Source of the DNA: Anthoceros angustus
Lineage: Eukaryota; Streptophyta; Anthocerotopsida; Anthocerotales; Anthocerotaceae
Direction of reading: 5' to 3'
DNA: 64,000 bases
Assembly: GCA_010909165.1 (NCBI GenBank)
Contig: MU008201.1
Span: 248,001 to 312,000, forward strand
Both the position numbers and the translations under genes were made by a program. The notes beneath the pieces are model-generated. The model was not told the origin of the DNA and did no database searches. It saw nothing but the letters and a program-made list of their open reading frames with translations. Shown piece by piece: positions 22,840 to 33,423 of this stretch. Position 1 is the first letter of the stretch, and each line of letters starts with the position of its first letter.

Positions 22840-24331
22840 AGTGGATTGTACAAGACAGCTGGAGGCCTCTGCCGAAGACTTGCAGAGCAGCTCCACAGCG
22901 CTTGGCTCACGATTGCTGCTCGTTCTCGGGCAGCACAGAGCAGGGGTCAATCGGAGAGAGCATTAAAAATTATCCTCCATTCTTTCATCATGGAGATCGT
23001 ACGACGCGGATGGCACGCTCGACTAATGGCGAGCAACAGGATTTTCAGCAAGAGAGCTGGTGCCCGACATGGTATGTACATGCTTCTGCCTTCTGCCAGC
23101 ATGTGATGCGTCATAAATTATTGACGACGTTGAAGAGACCACGAGACAAGTGCCCACCTCTCAATCGTTGGTACCACTCGTGATACGTCACGGGTCGTCA
23201 CAGCCCAGTTGTCAGGGACATCAACCATACACTATTGTATGCACTCAGGGTAACAAGGATGTTCAAACTCATACAAGTAACAAAGACACGCTGCACGACC
23301 TAAGCTTTTGGAGCTTCTTTTCATTCCTCACCGTCTGTTCCTGTTTCTGCGGAGGTTGGGATGAGATCAACCTCTTTGAAGTTAGCAAGTAAAGAATTAT
23401 TTTGTGAAAATAATAGAAATGGTTTATAATATCTGAGGACTGAGGACAGACAACTGCTGAAACATTACAGAATGGTCAAGTTTCTACAAACACCTTGCCC
23501 ACTCTCCATTGAATCACATGAAAAGATTCCCCCCATTCAGATCTGGACACCGCCTTATCCGTATATGTAGACGACACACCTATGATATGGAGGTGAAACC
23601 GTTGCGTTTTTGCTTTGGGATCAACACGAATGGGCGAGCCAACAACAGGCAAAAGACGAGGAAGGTGGGGCGGGGTTCGCGATATGTGAAGCTGAAAGCC
23701 ACGTTTTTGTCCTTCAAAGTGCGAAACATAAAAGAATGCAGGGGTGGATGAAGTTTAGCACGTGCCACCCATCCTCGAGAGTTGAGAATCGAGAGGTGGT
23801 CTGCCCAAGCTACCAAACTCCTGGACCGAGCACTGTCGTTTGCCAGCCTTATGTTGTCTTGGGCCTGCGTCGTTTGGCCTGCACTTGTGTGAAAGGGAAC
23901 TGGAACAGGAAGGTTCCGGACCCACAAAATCGACAAGAATCCTGAAAGCAGCCGGCCGGTTTCAAACAAAACGATTATTTATTGCATGTTCTTCCCACTT
24001 GTTCTTCGAACAGCAGGGGAGGAGTGGTTGGAGAAACCATAGACTACTGCTACTCCTTGCAGTCATCAACATGCCAGTCTTCCTGTTTACACTAATTGAG
24101 ACACTTCACCATAACAAGACAACATGCCGGGATGAGCCATCTGGGCGTTCTTAGAACTGCCATCATGATGTACGAGGGAAACTGAGCTTGAAGGAAGGCG
24201 TAGCATTCCCAGATGTAGTCGTCATCGGGGCATGACTTCCTCCATACTGCTGCGGCTAAGGTGTGATTCTGCCCACATTCTGGAACATTTTATGGGGACT
24301 GGGTGGGGGAAGCGAAGAAGATGGGAACATT
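22840..24331. other. Spacer between the two root-cap-domain genes
   Basis: This holds the upstream region of copy A and the 3' flank of copy B. Only short frames without motifs were seen. Confidence 0.5.
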
Positions 24332-25527
24332 CTAGCGACGGCAGACGAGGCCCTTGCCCTCGGTGTTGCAGCTGAGCTGGGGGAGGTTCTGCAGGACCTC
24401 GGAGGAGGAGACGCCGTTGAAACGGCTGACGGAACAGTCCGGCTTCATGAGGGAGGAGGAGGAGAAGGTGACCTCGTTGTGGAGGGTGCGCATGCTCTGC
24501 CCGGGCTTCACGACCTCGGTGTGGGTGAAGTCGGGGCGGTAGGTCTGGCCCAGCACGCCGGCCACGCTCGGAGAGAGGGAGTGGAAGGTGAAGCTCAGCT
24601 CCAGGTGGGCGAAGCAGTTGTCGGCCTGGATGCCGTAGTTGTGCTGGAGGTTCTCCTCCTGGCTCACCGGCACCACTCGGACGTGGAGGCTGAATTGGTT
24701 CTCCACCTCCACGGTGAGGAAGTTGGTGGCCTCGGTCCTGCTGATCTTCACGCCGTCGTAGGGCGTGGTCCAGGCGGCGCCGGCTCCGGGCGGCAGCACC
24801 ACCGGGCTCGCGTCGAAGGCCAGGGTGAAGTGGTCCACAGAGTTGTCGAAGCTCGCAACCTGCGAATGCAATGCATTGCAATGCGAACAGGAAGCTGATC
24901 AGCAATGTGCGGTTCTGCGGCTCGCAAGCAAGGTCCGAAAAAGGGGGAGGAATTTGAGTCCCGGCCTACAATCCAGGGCCGAGGGATCACCTTGTTGGCT
25001 CCAATGTAGAGCTGGTGGGTTCCGAAGAGGATGCCCAGAGATTGCACCCAGGTGAAGTCCCGGCGCATGCCCTCGTTCCTCCTCCCGATGAAGTGGGCAT
25101 TGATGTGGAGGTTGCTATCGGACACCAGGCAGAAATCGGCATCCTTGTGCCCGTGGAAGTAGAAGGCGACCCCGTCCCCGCCCACCATAGCCGGGTCTCC
25201 ACACACGCCTCCGTAGCCATGGCATTCTGTTATCGCCCACAAAGTTTACAAACAACCCAACAATGAGCTCCACATCCAGAATCCACCGCAATGTAATGTA
25301 CAGAAATGCCACTGCGAAGGATCACAATGAGCTACAATGCACTGCGATGGGTTACAGCGCAGTGCAATGCACGCCAATTCACTCAATGCGATGAGCTACA
25401 ACCACAGAGCATCTGACGCATCAGGAAAAGAATGCAGAAATCGCGTACTCTTCCATGCGTCCGCCGGGTGGGCAGCCAGAAGAGCCACGAAGGCCAGGAG
25501 AGCAGCGACGAGGAGGACGGAAGCCAT
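24332..25527 (-). CDS. Root-cap-domain (LEA-related) secreted protein, copy B
   Basis: The model is three exons: 25449-25527, 24991-25226 and 24332-24859, 280 aa, with the same phases and the same 236-nt exon 2 as the neighbouring copy A. The signal peptide is MASVLLVAALLAFVALLAAH, ending DAWK. Conserved blocks are CHGYGGVCGDPAM, GGDGVAFYFHGHKDADFCLV, HFIGRRNEGM, HNYGIQADNCFAHLELSF and GVLGQTYRPDF, ending GLVCRR as in copy A. The two genes are head-to-tail and are clearly a tandem duplication. Exon 3 of copy B is GC-richer than that of copy A. Introns 1 and 2 carry many TGCAATG-like repeats. Function is as for copy A. Confidence 0.9.
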
Positions 25528-25644
25528 GGTTCGCAACCTGGGAGGAGGAGGGGCGGGAAGGTGCGGGGAAGCGGGAGCTAGAGGGGAACACCAAGGCCTG
25601 GAAGTCCCGACTGCGTTGGTGCACCAAGACTAGAGAGCCCTCTG

Positions 25645-25655
25645 GTTATATACCA
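25645..25655 (-). promoter_or_regulatory. TATA box of root-cap-domain gene B
   Basis: The minus strand reads GGTATATAACC at about 25645-25655, about 120 bp upstream of the ATG at 25527. This mirrors the arrangement in copy A. Confidence 0.6.
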
Positions 25656-25699
25656 TCCCAAAGGGCAGCAGCCACGCAAGGGGCAAACTTGGGTACAGC

Positions 25700-26645
25700 C
25701 TCCGCAAGACAGGCGCGAGGCTGGGCAGCCAGCTGGAGGCAGATTATGAGGCGGCACGCAGGCAGGCGGGCAGCAGCTGCAAGACCCGGCTGACCTGATA
25801 ACACAGCTCTTCCTTCGAGGACGCCAGGCCGGGTCATTTTCCTGATTCATTTAACACCATGTTTCTCCACGTAATGAAACACGATACGAGAATCGCTTAA
25901 AAAACGGCATCGCATTCGGGCAACGCAGCGTCGCGCGCCTCGCGCTGCGGCGGGTCCGAGTCCGGGGCCCGAATTAACTCCCAATAAGTGTGAACGCGAC
26001 GGTCACACTGCATCCTGTGGCAGCAGGTGGAAACGGATATTTTAAATTGCGTCACGTGATGCCACAGTCGTACAGCAGCAATATGGGGTATATGTGAAAT
26101 TTTTCGTGGCGGTGGAGGAGTCGTGTCGTCTGTGGGTGGGGACTGGGGAAGCACGAAGGGAAGAGACCCGCACCAGCAACCAGCTTTTTCCATGTCATTT
26201 TGTCATACGTCACGTTGTGTCATCTGCCTATTTTGTATGTTGGTGCTCTTTGGGTGGAGGAAGGGCTTTTTCTTTTCCGAGCTGGATTCCAGCGCCTTGT
26301 AGGTTTGAAGCACGGACGCTAGTTTCTAGTGGATCACAGCTGCTCCCAAGGCAATGGATCAATGGCTTGGAAGTTTGAAGGGTTGACATGCATTTCCATC
26401 GGATCACATTCCCACGGACCTCCTTTTCGGAGTTGTGCAATGCCATTGGTGGATGGTTTTATGTTTAGCTTGTTTGGCTGATGCCCCTTTGCAACGGATC
26501 GCACAAAGAGTAAAGGATTTCCCTTCTGATAGGAGAGGAAGGAAACCAAGGACCTTGTCCCCCTTCCTCTCCAAAGGACCTTGTGCCCTAACATTCCTTT
26601 TTAGAAACATTTAGAATATCTTAATTTTCGTCAAATTGTCACCAT
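25700..26645. other. Intergenic, no gene seen
   Basis: Upstream region of root-cap gene B and the flank of tRNA-Ala. Open frames on both strands lack motifs. Confidence 0.5.
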
Positions 26646-26718
26646 GGGGATGTAGCTCAGATGGTAGAGCGCTCGCTTAGCATGCGAGAGGTACGGGGAT
26701 CGATACCCCGCATCTCCA
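26646..26718 (+). tRNA. tRNA-Ala (AGC)
   Basis: A 73-nt cloverleaf. The acceptor arm GGGGATG pairs with CATCTCC with one G-U pair. The D-arm includes TAGCTCAGATGGTAGAGC, the internal promoter A box. The anticodon stem CTCGC/GCGAG carries anticodon AGC. The T-arm is GGGGATCGATACCCC (B box). Discriminator base A; no intron. Confidence 0.96.
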
Positions 26719-28404
26719 CCGCCTGCTGTGGTGTCGCGATTGCCAGTGACCCTCTCCACTTTTGCAATGCAGCGTACAGTACTGTACACGAGGTCAGCTG
26801 GCGGACGTAGGTTGGGTTTGGTGGGGCAACGGGGGAAGGTTCAAGGAGAAGGTGGAAACTCTGACAAATTGGGGATTGTCAGGCCAGCACGGCAGCGGAA
26901 GGAGGAAGGAGCACGCCACTCGTCAATCCAAGTTGCTGCATGCCAGCTACGGACATGTGTGGTGTTGGACTGACCGCGGTCAGGACAGCTTTACTGCGGT
27001 TGGAATGTCAGGACTCCAGGTGCGAAATAGCGGGGGACGGGGCTTGTGACAGCTTCCGGGCTCTGGGCTCCGGAGTCCGGGCCCTGGGTTTGTGGCTTTG
27101 GCTTGCTTCCGTCTGACACCAACTTGGCCGCCTCTGCGTGGGTCTGGAGTTGGGTCCCGCGATTCGATTCCTGGAATCGCGATGCCATCTCATCATCGCC
27201 AGGGCGACGCCTTGCCAGTGCGCCGACCCGCCGTGCGCTGGAACTGGTGAGGGTAGGAAGCTTCCCATGCCTTGTCGGGCTCGACTGCCCCTCCCCACCC
27301 CACTTCATTATGTGCTTTTTTACCACACTCTCACGACCCGCTTCATGCCCGTAATCATGATCCTTACCGCCCATGCCATGCCGCATGTGGCATGTCATGT
27401 CATGTCGCTGTCCGTGCCCCGACTCGCCTGCCCCGTCGCCAGGTAGATGCCTCTCGGCCTATCCTTTCCTTTCCCATGGCTTGCCTCGCAACACGCGAGC
27501 ATCATCATCCCTGGGGCCCTAGGGGGGTCGGTGCGCAGGCTCGGTACCGGGGTGGCCCCACAGACCGCGTCGGTGTGGGAGGGCCGGTGCCGGGGGGAGG
27601 GGCCTCCAGGAGGCTCGGGACAGGGTCGCACGCACGGGGGGAGGCCAGGGTGTCCCCCGGCGTCGGCATGAAGTGCGGGGGGCGACGGGAAGTGAATCGA
27701 GACGAGTGTGGCGTGTGTCGGTGCAGGTCACGGGATGCCCTCGCGCGCAACGTGCCGCGTTACTCTTGCCGCTTGGTCGTCGCGGGTCGCCTGCCACACA
27801 ATGCCTTCAGCCTGGGCCCGTTCGACTGCTCACGGGGTGGTGGCGAAAGGGAACATCCGGACAGCTGGTGGGGGCCGGGCAAGCCCACACCCGCGAATGA
27901 TGGGGGCCTCCGGTTCCCACCCTCCGTCGGCGGGTAGGTTCGGGGAGGTGGTCCGGCCCGGACCGCGCTCGCAGTGCGGGGCTCGCTGGCGGTGGCGGTG
28001 GCGCTTGCTCCTGCACAGGACTGCGCACAGCGGCAGTGGGGGCAGCGGCAGCGGCAGCGGCAGGCCAAGGACAAGGACTCGCTCACAGGCTTCAGGCCTC
28101 GAGGCAGGCAGTGGCAGAGGAGGCAGTGGCTGCGGGTGTGGCAGAGGGGTGGAGGCACGGAAGGCTGCAGAGGCGAGTAATTCTGCTGGAGTTCCTCTTT
28201 GCGAGATCTGTGCAGAAACGGTGGTTGGAAAGAATGGCAGAAGGAATTGGACCCGTGAGATGAGCTGGAGCGTGTGAGAGGAGGAGGAGGAGGAGGAGGA
28301 GGAGGAGGAGGAGGAGGAGGAAGGGGAGAAAGCGGAGGAAGCGGAGGAAGAGGAGGAAGAAGGGGGAAGACGAAACCAGGGAGCAAGAAAGATTGATTCG
28401 ATTG
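26719..28404. other. GC-rich intergenic region and 5' leader of the DUF688 gene
   Basis: Long overlapping open frames occur on all strands because the stretch is GC-rich, but none shows domain motifs. The part next to 28405 is purine-rich and probably the 5' UTR and promoter of the DUF688 gene. No TATA box was identified. Confidence 0.5.
28276..28322. repeat. GGA trinucleotide microsatellite
   Basis: About 15 consecutive GGA units just upstream of the DUF688 start codon, followed by more GGA/AGG-rich sequence up to about 28365. It likely lies in the 5' UTR. Confidence 0.9.
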
Positions 28405-31074
28405 ATGGAGAGATCCGCGGTTGGAGTTTTGGTGCTTCAAGCGCCGCAGCAGCAGCTGGACTACAATGCACCGCTGATTTCGGTGCGGCGGCACTATGGA
28501 TTGAAGCTTGATTTGGAGTCGGGATCGATTGCGTCTTCTGCCAGGAGCTCCAGTGCGGCTGGCTTGGAATTCGCGCCGGCGAGTGTTGATTTTGAGGATA
28601 CGGATTCCGTGAGGAGTCCTGGTGCGGTGCCTTTCTTCTGGGAGCGGGCTCCCGGGGTGTCCAAGGCCAAGCAGGCCGAGTCTTCTCCGTCAATTCGACA
28701 TCTTCCACCACCGCCTTCTCCTGTTGTTGCTGGAGGAGGGAAGGGGGGAGGTAGAGGAGGCAGAGGAGGAGGAGGAGGAGGAGGAGTTGCAGCTGTTGTT
28801 GCTCCGCTTGCTAAGGCGGCAGCTCCCGTTCTTGCTGATGCGCGTGATGATGTGGAGCAGGAAGAGGGGAGGGAGGAGGAGGAGGAGGTAGAGGAGAGGA
28901 GCCGTGTGAATGCTGTCGAAGAGGAGATAAAAGTCAAGGCACGAGATCCCGCGCCGGCTTTTGCCGCTGGCGAGGGAGGCAGAGTGAAGAATGCTGCGCA
29001 TAGGAGTGCTAGCCGAGGAAAAATGGCGGTGAATCGGGGAACCGGGCAGGATGTGGCCAGCTTACGGGCGTTCGAGGAGAGAGTGACCAAGAGGTCGTTC
29101 TTCGGGGAGATTGCGCTGAGCGCCATCAGCGAGCCGTCGGATCGGGCTGGCTCCCCTGCTCGCGATCGGGCAGCGGAGAGGAGAGCACATTTGTGCAAGC
29201 AGTCCTTCAGTAGCAACATTTTCTCCTCCGATTCTTCCATCAATTCTTCCCCGCGGGCTGCCAATGCGGGGGTGGCCGTTGCGGCCAGGGTGCGGCTTGC
29301 GGGAGGCCCTGCGGTCTCGCCTTGGGAGGATAACGATGTTTTCTCGGATGCGGCGGAGACCTTTGCTCAGACCAGCTATCCTGTGAGCGTCATGAGCGGG
29401 GTCACAGAAGGCGGGCGGCCTTCTGTGACTGAAACGGATCCATCGAGCCGGGACTTCATTTTGCAGAGATTCCTGCCGGCCGCCAAGGCCATGACAAGCG
29501 AGACCAAGGAGCATGGAGAGAGAAGTGCGGCTCAGGAGTCCGATTCTGCTGATCGGCGCCCGCTTGGTCTTCATTCTCGGCGGCCGGGCGCTCTCTCTGC
29601 CGCGCGCCCTGTTTCTAGATTTGTTGCTGTGAGGAAGCTGGAGGTGGAGGAGGAGGAGGACGATGAAGAGCCTGACCACGTGTCCAACTTGGCTGTGAAG
29701 ATAGGTTGTGGAATCCTTCCGCGTGGGGTGGCGAGAGTGTTTGGGCAGTCTAATCCGTGCTTTCAATTCAAACCGAAGATCCGGGGTCAGCAGACGCGGT
29801 CTCCCGTGGTTTCCAGTCCCCGTGGAGTGTACCAGTACGAGCAGGATGCTCAATTTGAGGACGTCCGGAGCGAGTTCTGGTCTGGAGATGATGAATCGGT
29901 TGATCGGAGGTTGATGGAGGTGGTGGAGACGCAAGACCAGTTCAAGATGGTGGGCAAGAGCCCGCACACTAGTGCACCTCGCTTCATTTCCAACGTGCAA
30001 GAGAAGTTCATCCAGGCAGACGCAAGCTTGACAAGGAGCGCGCCCTCGCATTTCGTGACCAGCCATGTCTTTGAGGAGGGCCCGGAGGTGGCGGATGAGG
30101 TTCTTGGAGGCAAGAGGTCTGGTAGTGCTGACTTCGATGACATCAGTCCAGATCGGCATGTGGGGATCCCGGAGGCTTTGTTTGTGGGCAAGGCTGGTAC
30201 TCCGACTCACCGCATTGGCAGCCCAAGCTTGTCATCTCCGCTACACGACGGCAAAGGGTTCTTAGGGGTGCCAACCAACAGCAGGACCTCCGACCCCGAC
30301 CCCGACCTTGTCCCTATCAGATCTGGGCGACGAAAATTTACGGGCCAGCAGGAAGGCTCATCCAGCTCGGAGATTGTCCCTGATGGCTTGCAAGGAAGAG
30401 CCAAGCTAGAGGATTTCCTGGCAGTTGAGAGGTGGAACAAGCCAGAACCTAGGAACGTCAACATATGGCCCGGTGTCCCTCGGGTGGCTACTCCTCCCAG
30501 AACAAGCAGCGCATCCAGCCCTCCAAGACACAGCAACGCGGAGTCCAAGCACGGCGATGGAGTACCATCTTTGTTGCTCGACCGCTCGGAGGGTGCTGAA
30601 TCCAACAGAAGCAGCGACAATAGTTCCATCTGCGACTCCGACGCCCAGTCCATCTTCGACACGAAGCTGGTGCAGCGGGAAAGCACATCCTCACAAACCA
30701 GCAGTGGGCGCAGCGTATCCACGGATCTCGACGAGTCTGCTTCTGTTGTGTCGGCCGGCAAAGGTTGGCCCCTCGGCACCCGCCAACGCAAAGAGAAAGG
30801 ATCTCCCAAAAGCGTTCTCCACATGGTACCCCCTCTGCCGCCATCTCCAGCAGAATCCTGGCTGTGGGCCAATCTCCCTGTTTCTCCCATGAATGCCCTT
30901 AAGCCTGTTCCACAACTGGTCCTGCCCAAGAAGCAGCACGACAGAGCCGAAGCAGACTTCAGGTGGCAGCTCATGGTGAGATCCGGCAACATCTCCACGT
31001 CGTCAGATCGCTACAGGCGTTCGGAAGAGCTCAGAACTACTGACCTTGCAATGGTGCCTACCACCATGGCTTGA
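28405..31074 (+). CDS. DUF688-family protein
   Basis: A single-exon gene of 889 aa starting at ATG 28405; the open frame extends 12 nt upstream but without an ATG. The family hallmark PGAVPFFWERAPG lies at residues 72-84, matching the PG.VPF.WE..PG motif of DUF688 (PF05097). Near the C-terminus PLPPSPAESWLWANLP (810-825) matches the second conserved motif, in which a Ser-rich SESWLW box ends the protein. The middle is low-complexity: a Gly/Arg/Val run (about 107-125), an acidic EEEEEVEE stretch and long Ser-rich, probably disordered segments. No membrane segments or enzymatic motifs are visible. The molecular function of the family is not established. Confidence 0.82.
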   Translation: MERSAVGVLVLQAPQQQLDYNAPLISVRRHYGLKLDLESGSIASSARSSSAAGLEFAPASVDFEDTDSVRSPGAVPFFWERAPGVSKAKQAESSPSIRHLPPPPSPVVAGGGKGGGRGGRGGGGGGGVAAVVAPLAKAAAPVLADARDDVEQEEGREEEEEVEERSRVNAVEEEIKVKARDPAPAFAAGEGGRVKNAAHRSASRGKMAVNRGTGQDVASLRAFEERVTKRSFFGEIALSAISEPSDRAGSPARDRAAERRAHLCKQSFSSNIFSSDSSINSSPRAANAGVAVAARVRLAGGPAVSPWEDNDVFSDAAETFAQTSYPVSVMSGVTEGGRPSVTETDPSSRDFILQRFLPAAKAMTSETKEHGERSAAQESDSADRRPLGLHSRRPGALSAARPVSRFVAVRKLEVEEEEDDEEPDHVSNLAVKIGCGILPRGVARVFGQSNPCFQFKPKIRGQQTRSPVVSSPRGVYQYEQDAQFEDVRSEFWSGDDESVDRRLMEVVETQDQFKMVGKSPHTSAPRFISNVQEKFIQADASLTRSAPSHFVTSHVFEEGPEVADEVLGGKRSGSADFDDISPDRHVGIPEALFVGKAGTPTHRIGSPSLSSPLHDGKGFLGVPTNSRTSDPDPDLVPIRSGRRKFTGQQEGSSSSEIVPDGLQGRAKLEDFLAVERWNKPEPRNVNIWPGVPRVATPPRTSSASSPPRHSNAESKHGDGVPSLLLDRSEGAESNRSSDNSSICDSDAQSIFDTKLVQRESTSSQTSSGRSVSTDLDESASVVSAGKGWPLGTRQRKEKGSPKSVLHMVPPLPPSPAESWLWANLPVSPMNALKPVPQLVLPKKQHDRAEADFRWQLMVRSGNISTSSDRYRRSEELRTTDLAMVPTTMA

Positions 31075-31077
31075 AAA

Positions 31078-31509
31078 GCTTGCCTTTGTGGGGATAGACC
31101 AAGAAGCTGCAACTTTGGTAGTCGGGGCCCTGTTTTACTGCAAGAATAGTATAAGCGGGCCTAGGTCATCCTGGCAATATGGGATGCCAAAGCGTACAGC
31201 TGCCTAGGGAGTATCATGAATCTGTAGTGCATCCAATTATATGTACTTTGTATTACAAATGGTTTGACTAGATATCATGTAAACTCTATCTATAAGATAT
31301 AATTTTAAAATTAGACTGATGAAAGTGTAAAAGTGGTCCCAAGAGTGATCCGATTGGGGATAAATAATCAACCACATCAGTGGTGATCCAACGTGGTCGC
31401 TTACTGTGAACCTTATGGGAGGGGCCGCGTAATGCTTAGATCGTCGGTTTGGTTACTAGGGTTACGTAGTAGGTGTACCTAGCGTTGCATGGCAACACAT
31501 GAACAGCGA
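31078..31509. other. Convergent 3' flanks of the DUF688 and RWD genes
   Basis: The plus-strand DUF688 gene and the minus-strand RWD gene converge here, so this 430-bp stretch must contain both 3' UTRs and terminators. No further feature was recognised. Confidence 0.5.
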
Positions 31510-32625
31510 TCAACGAGATATTTTCAATGCAGTGAGTAAAAGATGCTCGAGTTTCGCATCCCGACACCTACGAGCAAGCTCGTCCATCGCAGTCTCGGGG
31601 AGCTCTTTGATGCCTGAGGGAAACCTGCGCAGTGCGTCGACGTCCTGACCTTGAGTTGGTTCTTCCTGCTCTGTTGCTCGGATTTGCATAAACTGCCATT
31701 TCAACTTCCTAATCCGTCTCACAAACTCCGCAACATCATCTGCCTCACCTTCAAATATGAGAAGTCCAGGAAATCCAGGTTTGCAATAGCCACCTAGGTC
31801 GAGTTTTGCACCCCACTCCTTGATGCACCGCTTCTTCAGAGAAGATTTGATATGGTGGAAATAGATTGACCTGCGCTCCAGCATCGGAGAGGGATGGTAT
31901 GACACAAGCTGCGGTGAAGAGGTTGCAGGATCCTCCGAATTGGAACAAAGTTGTCGCACTCTCTGCAACACTAGCAGCACAGCTTCTTCACCAACCATAT
32001 TATCCGCTGCAGCTTGAGCTTCCGAGTTGATCAGAACACGACGGTTCTTGGAAACACGGGCTTCGCATTCCACTGTCACAGATACCGGTTCCTGGATAGG
32101 GTAAGGCCGGGGGAGGGAGATGAGGATACTCACCCGGCCGCAACTCTCATCTCCCGTGGCGGCCAGGTGCACTGAGAAGCTCAACGTTAGGTCTGGTGGA
32201 GGCTCCGCTTCTTGATTCCACAGGTGTAGCAGCTCCAACGAGAAGCTCTCGTCATCTGTCATCCAAAACTCATCCGGATAGACTGAGCGTACTGCTTCCA
32301 CCTCCCTCAGTTGCCTGGTAAGGCAGTCCCGCAGCAAAGCCACCTGATCCTCACCTTCTTTGCCTCCGTCTTGTTGCAAGCTGCATGACCAAAGATCTTG
32401 CTCCTTGTTCAGATTCTTAGCCCTGCTATTCAAAGCTCGTACTGAAGCTGGTTCTGATAGCTGCCCTGGCGGTCGGCCGACTGGTATGACTGGCTTCCGC
32501 TTTCTCACCAGATTCCAACTTGTTGTATGCAATCTGTGGCACCCAACAATCCTCGGCACCCTGGTTTGTAGGAATCTGCGGGTTAGGCAACGTTGCATCT
32601 GCTGGCCTACTCCAATCACCAGCAT
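31510..32625 (-). CDS. RWD domain and DUF1115 protein (RWDD2-like)
   Basis: A single-exon 371-aa protein. Residues about 100-235 form an RWD domain: LREVEAVRSVYPDEFWMTDD, then LTLSFSVHLA and ISLPRPYPIQEPVSVTVE, in which the YP and the later Pro pattern are typical. Residues about 250-320 match the DUF1115 (PF06544) domain: RRSIYFHHIKSSLKKRCIKE, then LGGYCKPGFPGLLIFEGEAD and FVRRIRKLKWQFMQIR. This order is that of RWDD2-type proteins, whose function is poorly known. The first ~48 residues are Arg-rich and free of acidic residues (MQRCLTRRFLQTRVPRIVG), suggesting a mitochondrial or plastid presequence. Met10 is an alternative start. Confidence 0.88.
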   Translation of the reverse strand: MLVIGVGQQMQRCLTRRFLQTRVPRIVGCHRLHTTSWNLVRKRKPVIPVGRPPGQLSEPASVRALNSRAKNLNKEQDLWSCSLQQDGGKEGEDQVALLRDCLTRQLREVEAVRSVYPDEFWMTDDESFSLELLHLWNQEAEPPPDLTLSFSVHLAATGDESCGRVSILISLPRPYPIQEPVSVTVECEARVSKNRRVLINSEAQAAADNMVGEEAVLLVLQRVRQLCSNSEDPATSSPQLVSYHPSPMLERRSIYFHHIKSSLKKRCIKEWGAKLDLGGYCKPGFPGLLIFEGEADDVAEFVRRIRKLKWQFMQIRATEQEEPTQGQDVDALRRFPSGIKELPETAMDELARRCRDAKLEHLLLTALKISR

Positions 32626-32739
32626 CGTGAGATGATAGTGCTCCTTGCTTGGGTTAGGTTTGAGCAGAGAAAAACGGAGGGAAACCCGATGAAGGCATCG
32701 TTGCGTTACTCACAGTTGCTTACATTTGCAACTCGAGCT

Positions 32740-33195
32740 TGCCACATGCCCTGCTGGGAATGCCCTACCCTGCTAGGCTCATGTAATTTGCATAGCAAGT
32801 TGCTTCCCCTTCTCGGCAGCAGGAAAAGCTGCTGCCCTCGCTTGTCCTGGCTTGCACATCACCGTAGCAGGCAATATACAGATGGAAGGGCTTCATGTAT
32901 GCCCCATCGTCCGCGGGGAGTATCTTCACATTAGGGCAGCCCGAGACACGCATCCATGCAAGAGGCGCACAGATGTCACTGACCTTGGGTACAGAGATCC
33001 CTCCTACTTCGAATTGCTGCACACGCAATTCCGGACAAGGATATCACCCTCAACCGCACTGGCCAACACATCAAGACCACATTGAAGGCATCTGGCTATG
33101 CAACCACGGTGAACACATCCATCACGTCCTGCAAGTTGCAACCGACCATGAGGAACAAACAAATGTGCTATATGGTTGCAGAAGAACATAACTCC
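32740..33195 (-). pseudogene. Decayed fragment of a PPR gene
   Basis: DNA here resembles the PPR gene that follows on the same strand. About 33045-33180 matches its sequence at about 36357-36650: both contain CTGGCCAACACATCA, then GCATCTGG, GGTGAACACATC and ATATGGTTGCA in the same order, with indels. About 32748-32766 matches the repeated CATGCCCTGCTGGGAA block. No open frame survives. It lies 3' of the intact gene. Confidence 0.55.
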
Positions 33196-33423
33196 CTCTC
33201 TCCGACATTGGGCAAATATTCCTCAGGTGTCCTTCGCTGTTACTAAGCGATACTCAGAGCCCTCGCCAGAGTTCCAGGCCTGTGGAGCTGGAATGAATTG
33301 CTGATCAGTGGACGTGCTGAGCGGTTGTTGCTGACAGCAGACAGTCCATCAAATCCATTCATTTCCGTTCCAGACAAATGAACAAGATGTCATCGAGGCA
33401 GCCGACAGGTATCAATCACGGAC

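Noticed and set aside
27272-27937. Plus-strand open frame of 221 codons upstream of the DUF688 gene
   Set aside because: The stretch is GC-rich and open on several strands at once. The translation is low-complexity with no domain, so it is more likely promoter and leader sequence.
27760-28711. Minus-strand Pro- and Ser-rich frames over the GGA repeat
   Set aside because: Their length comes from translating the microsatellite in antisense; composition artefact.
29062-30210. 382-codon minus-strand open frame inside the DUF688 gene
   Set aside because: It lies wholly antisense to a gene with recognised motifs and has no recognisable features itself.
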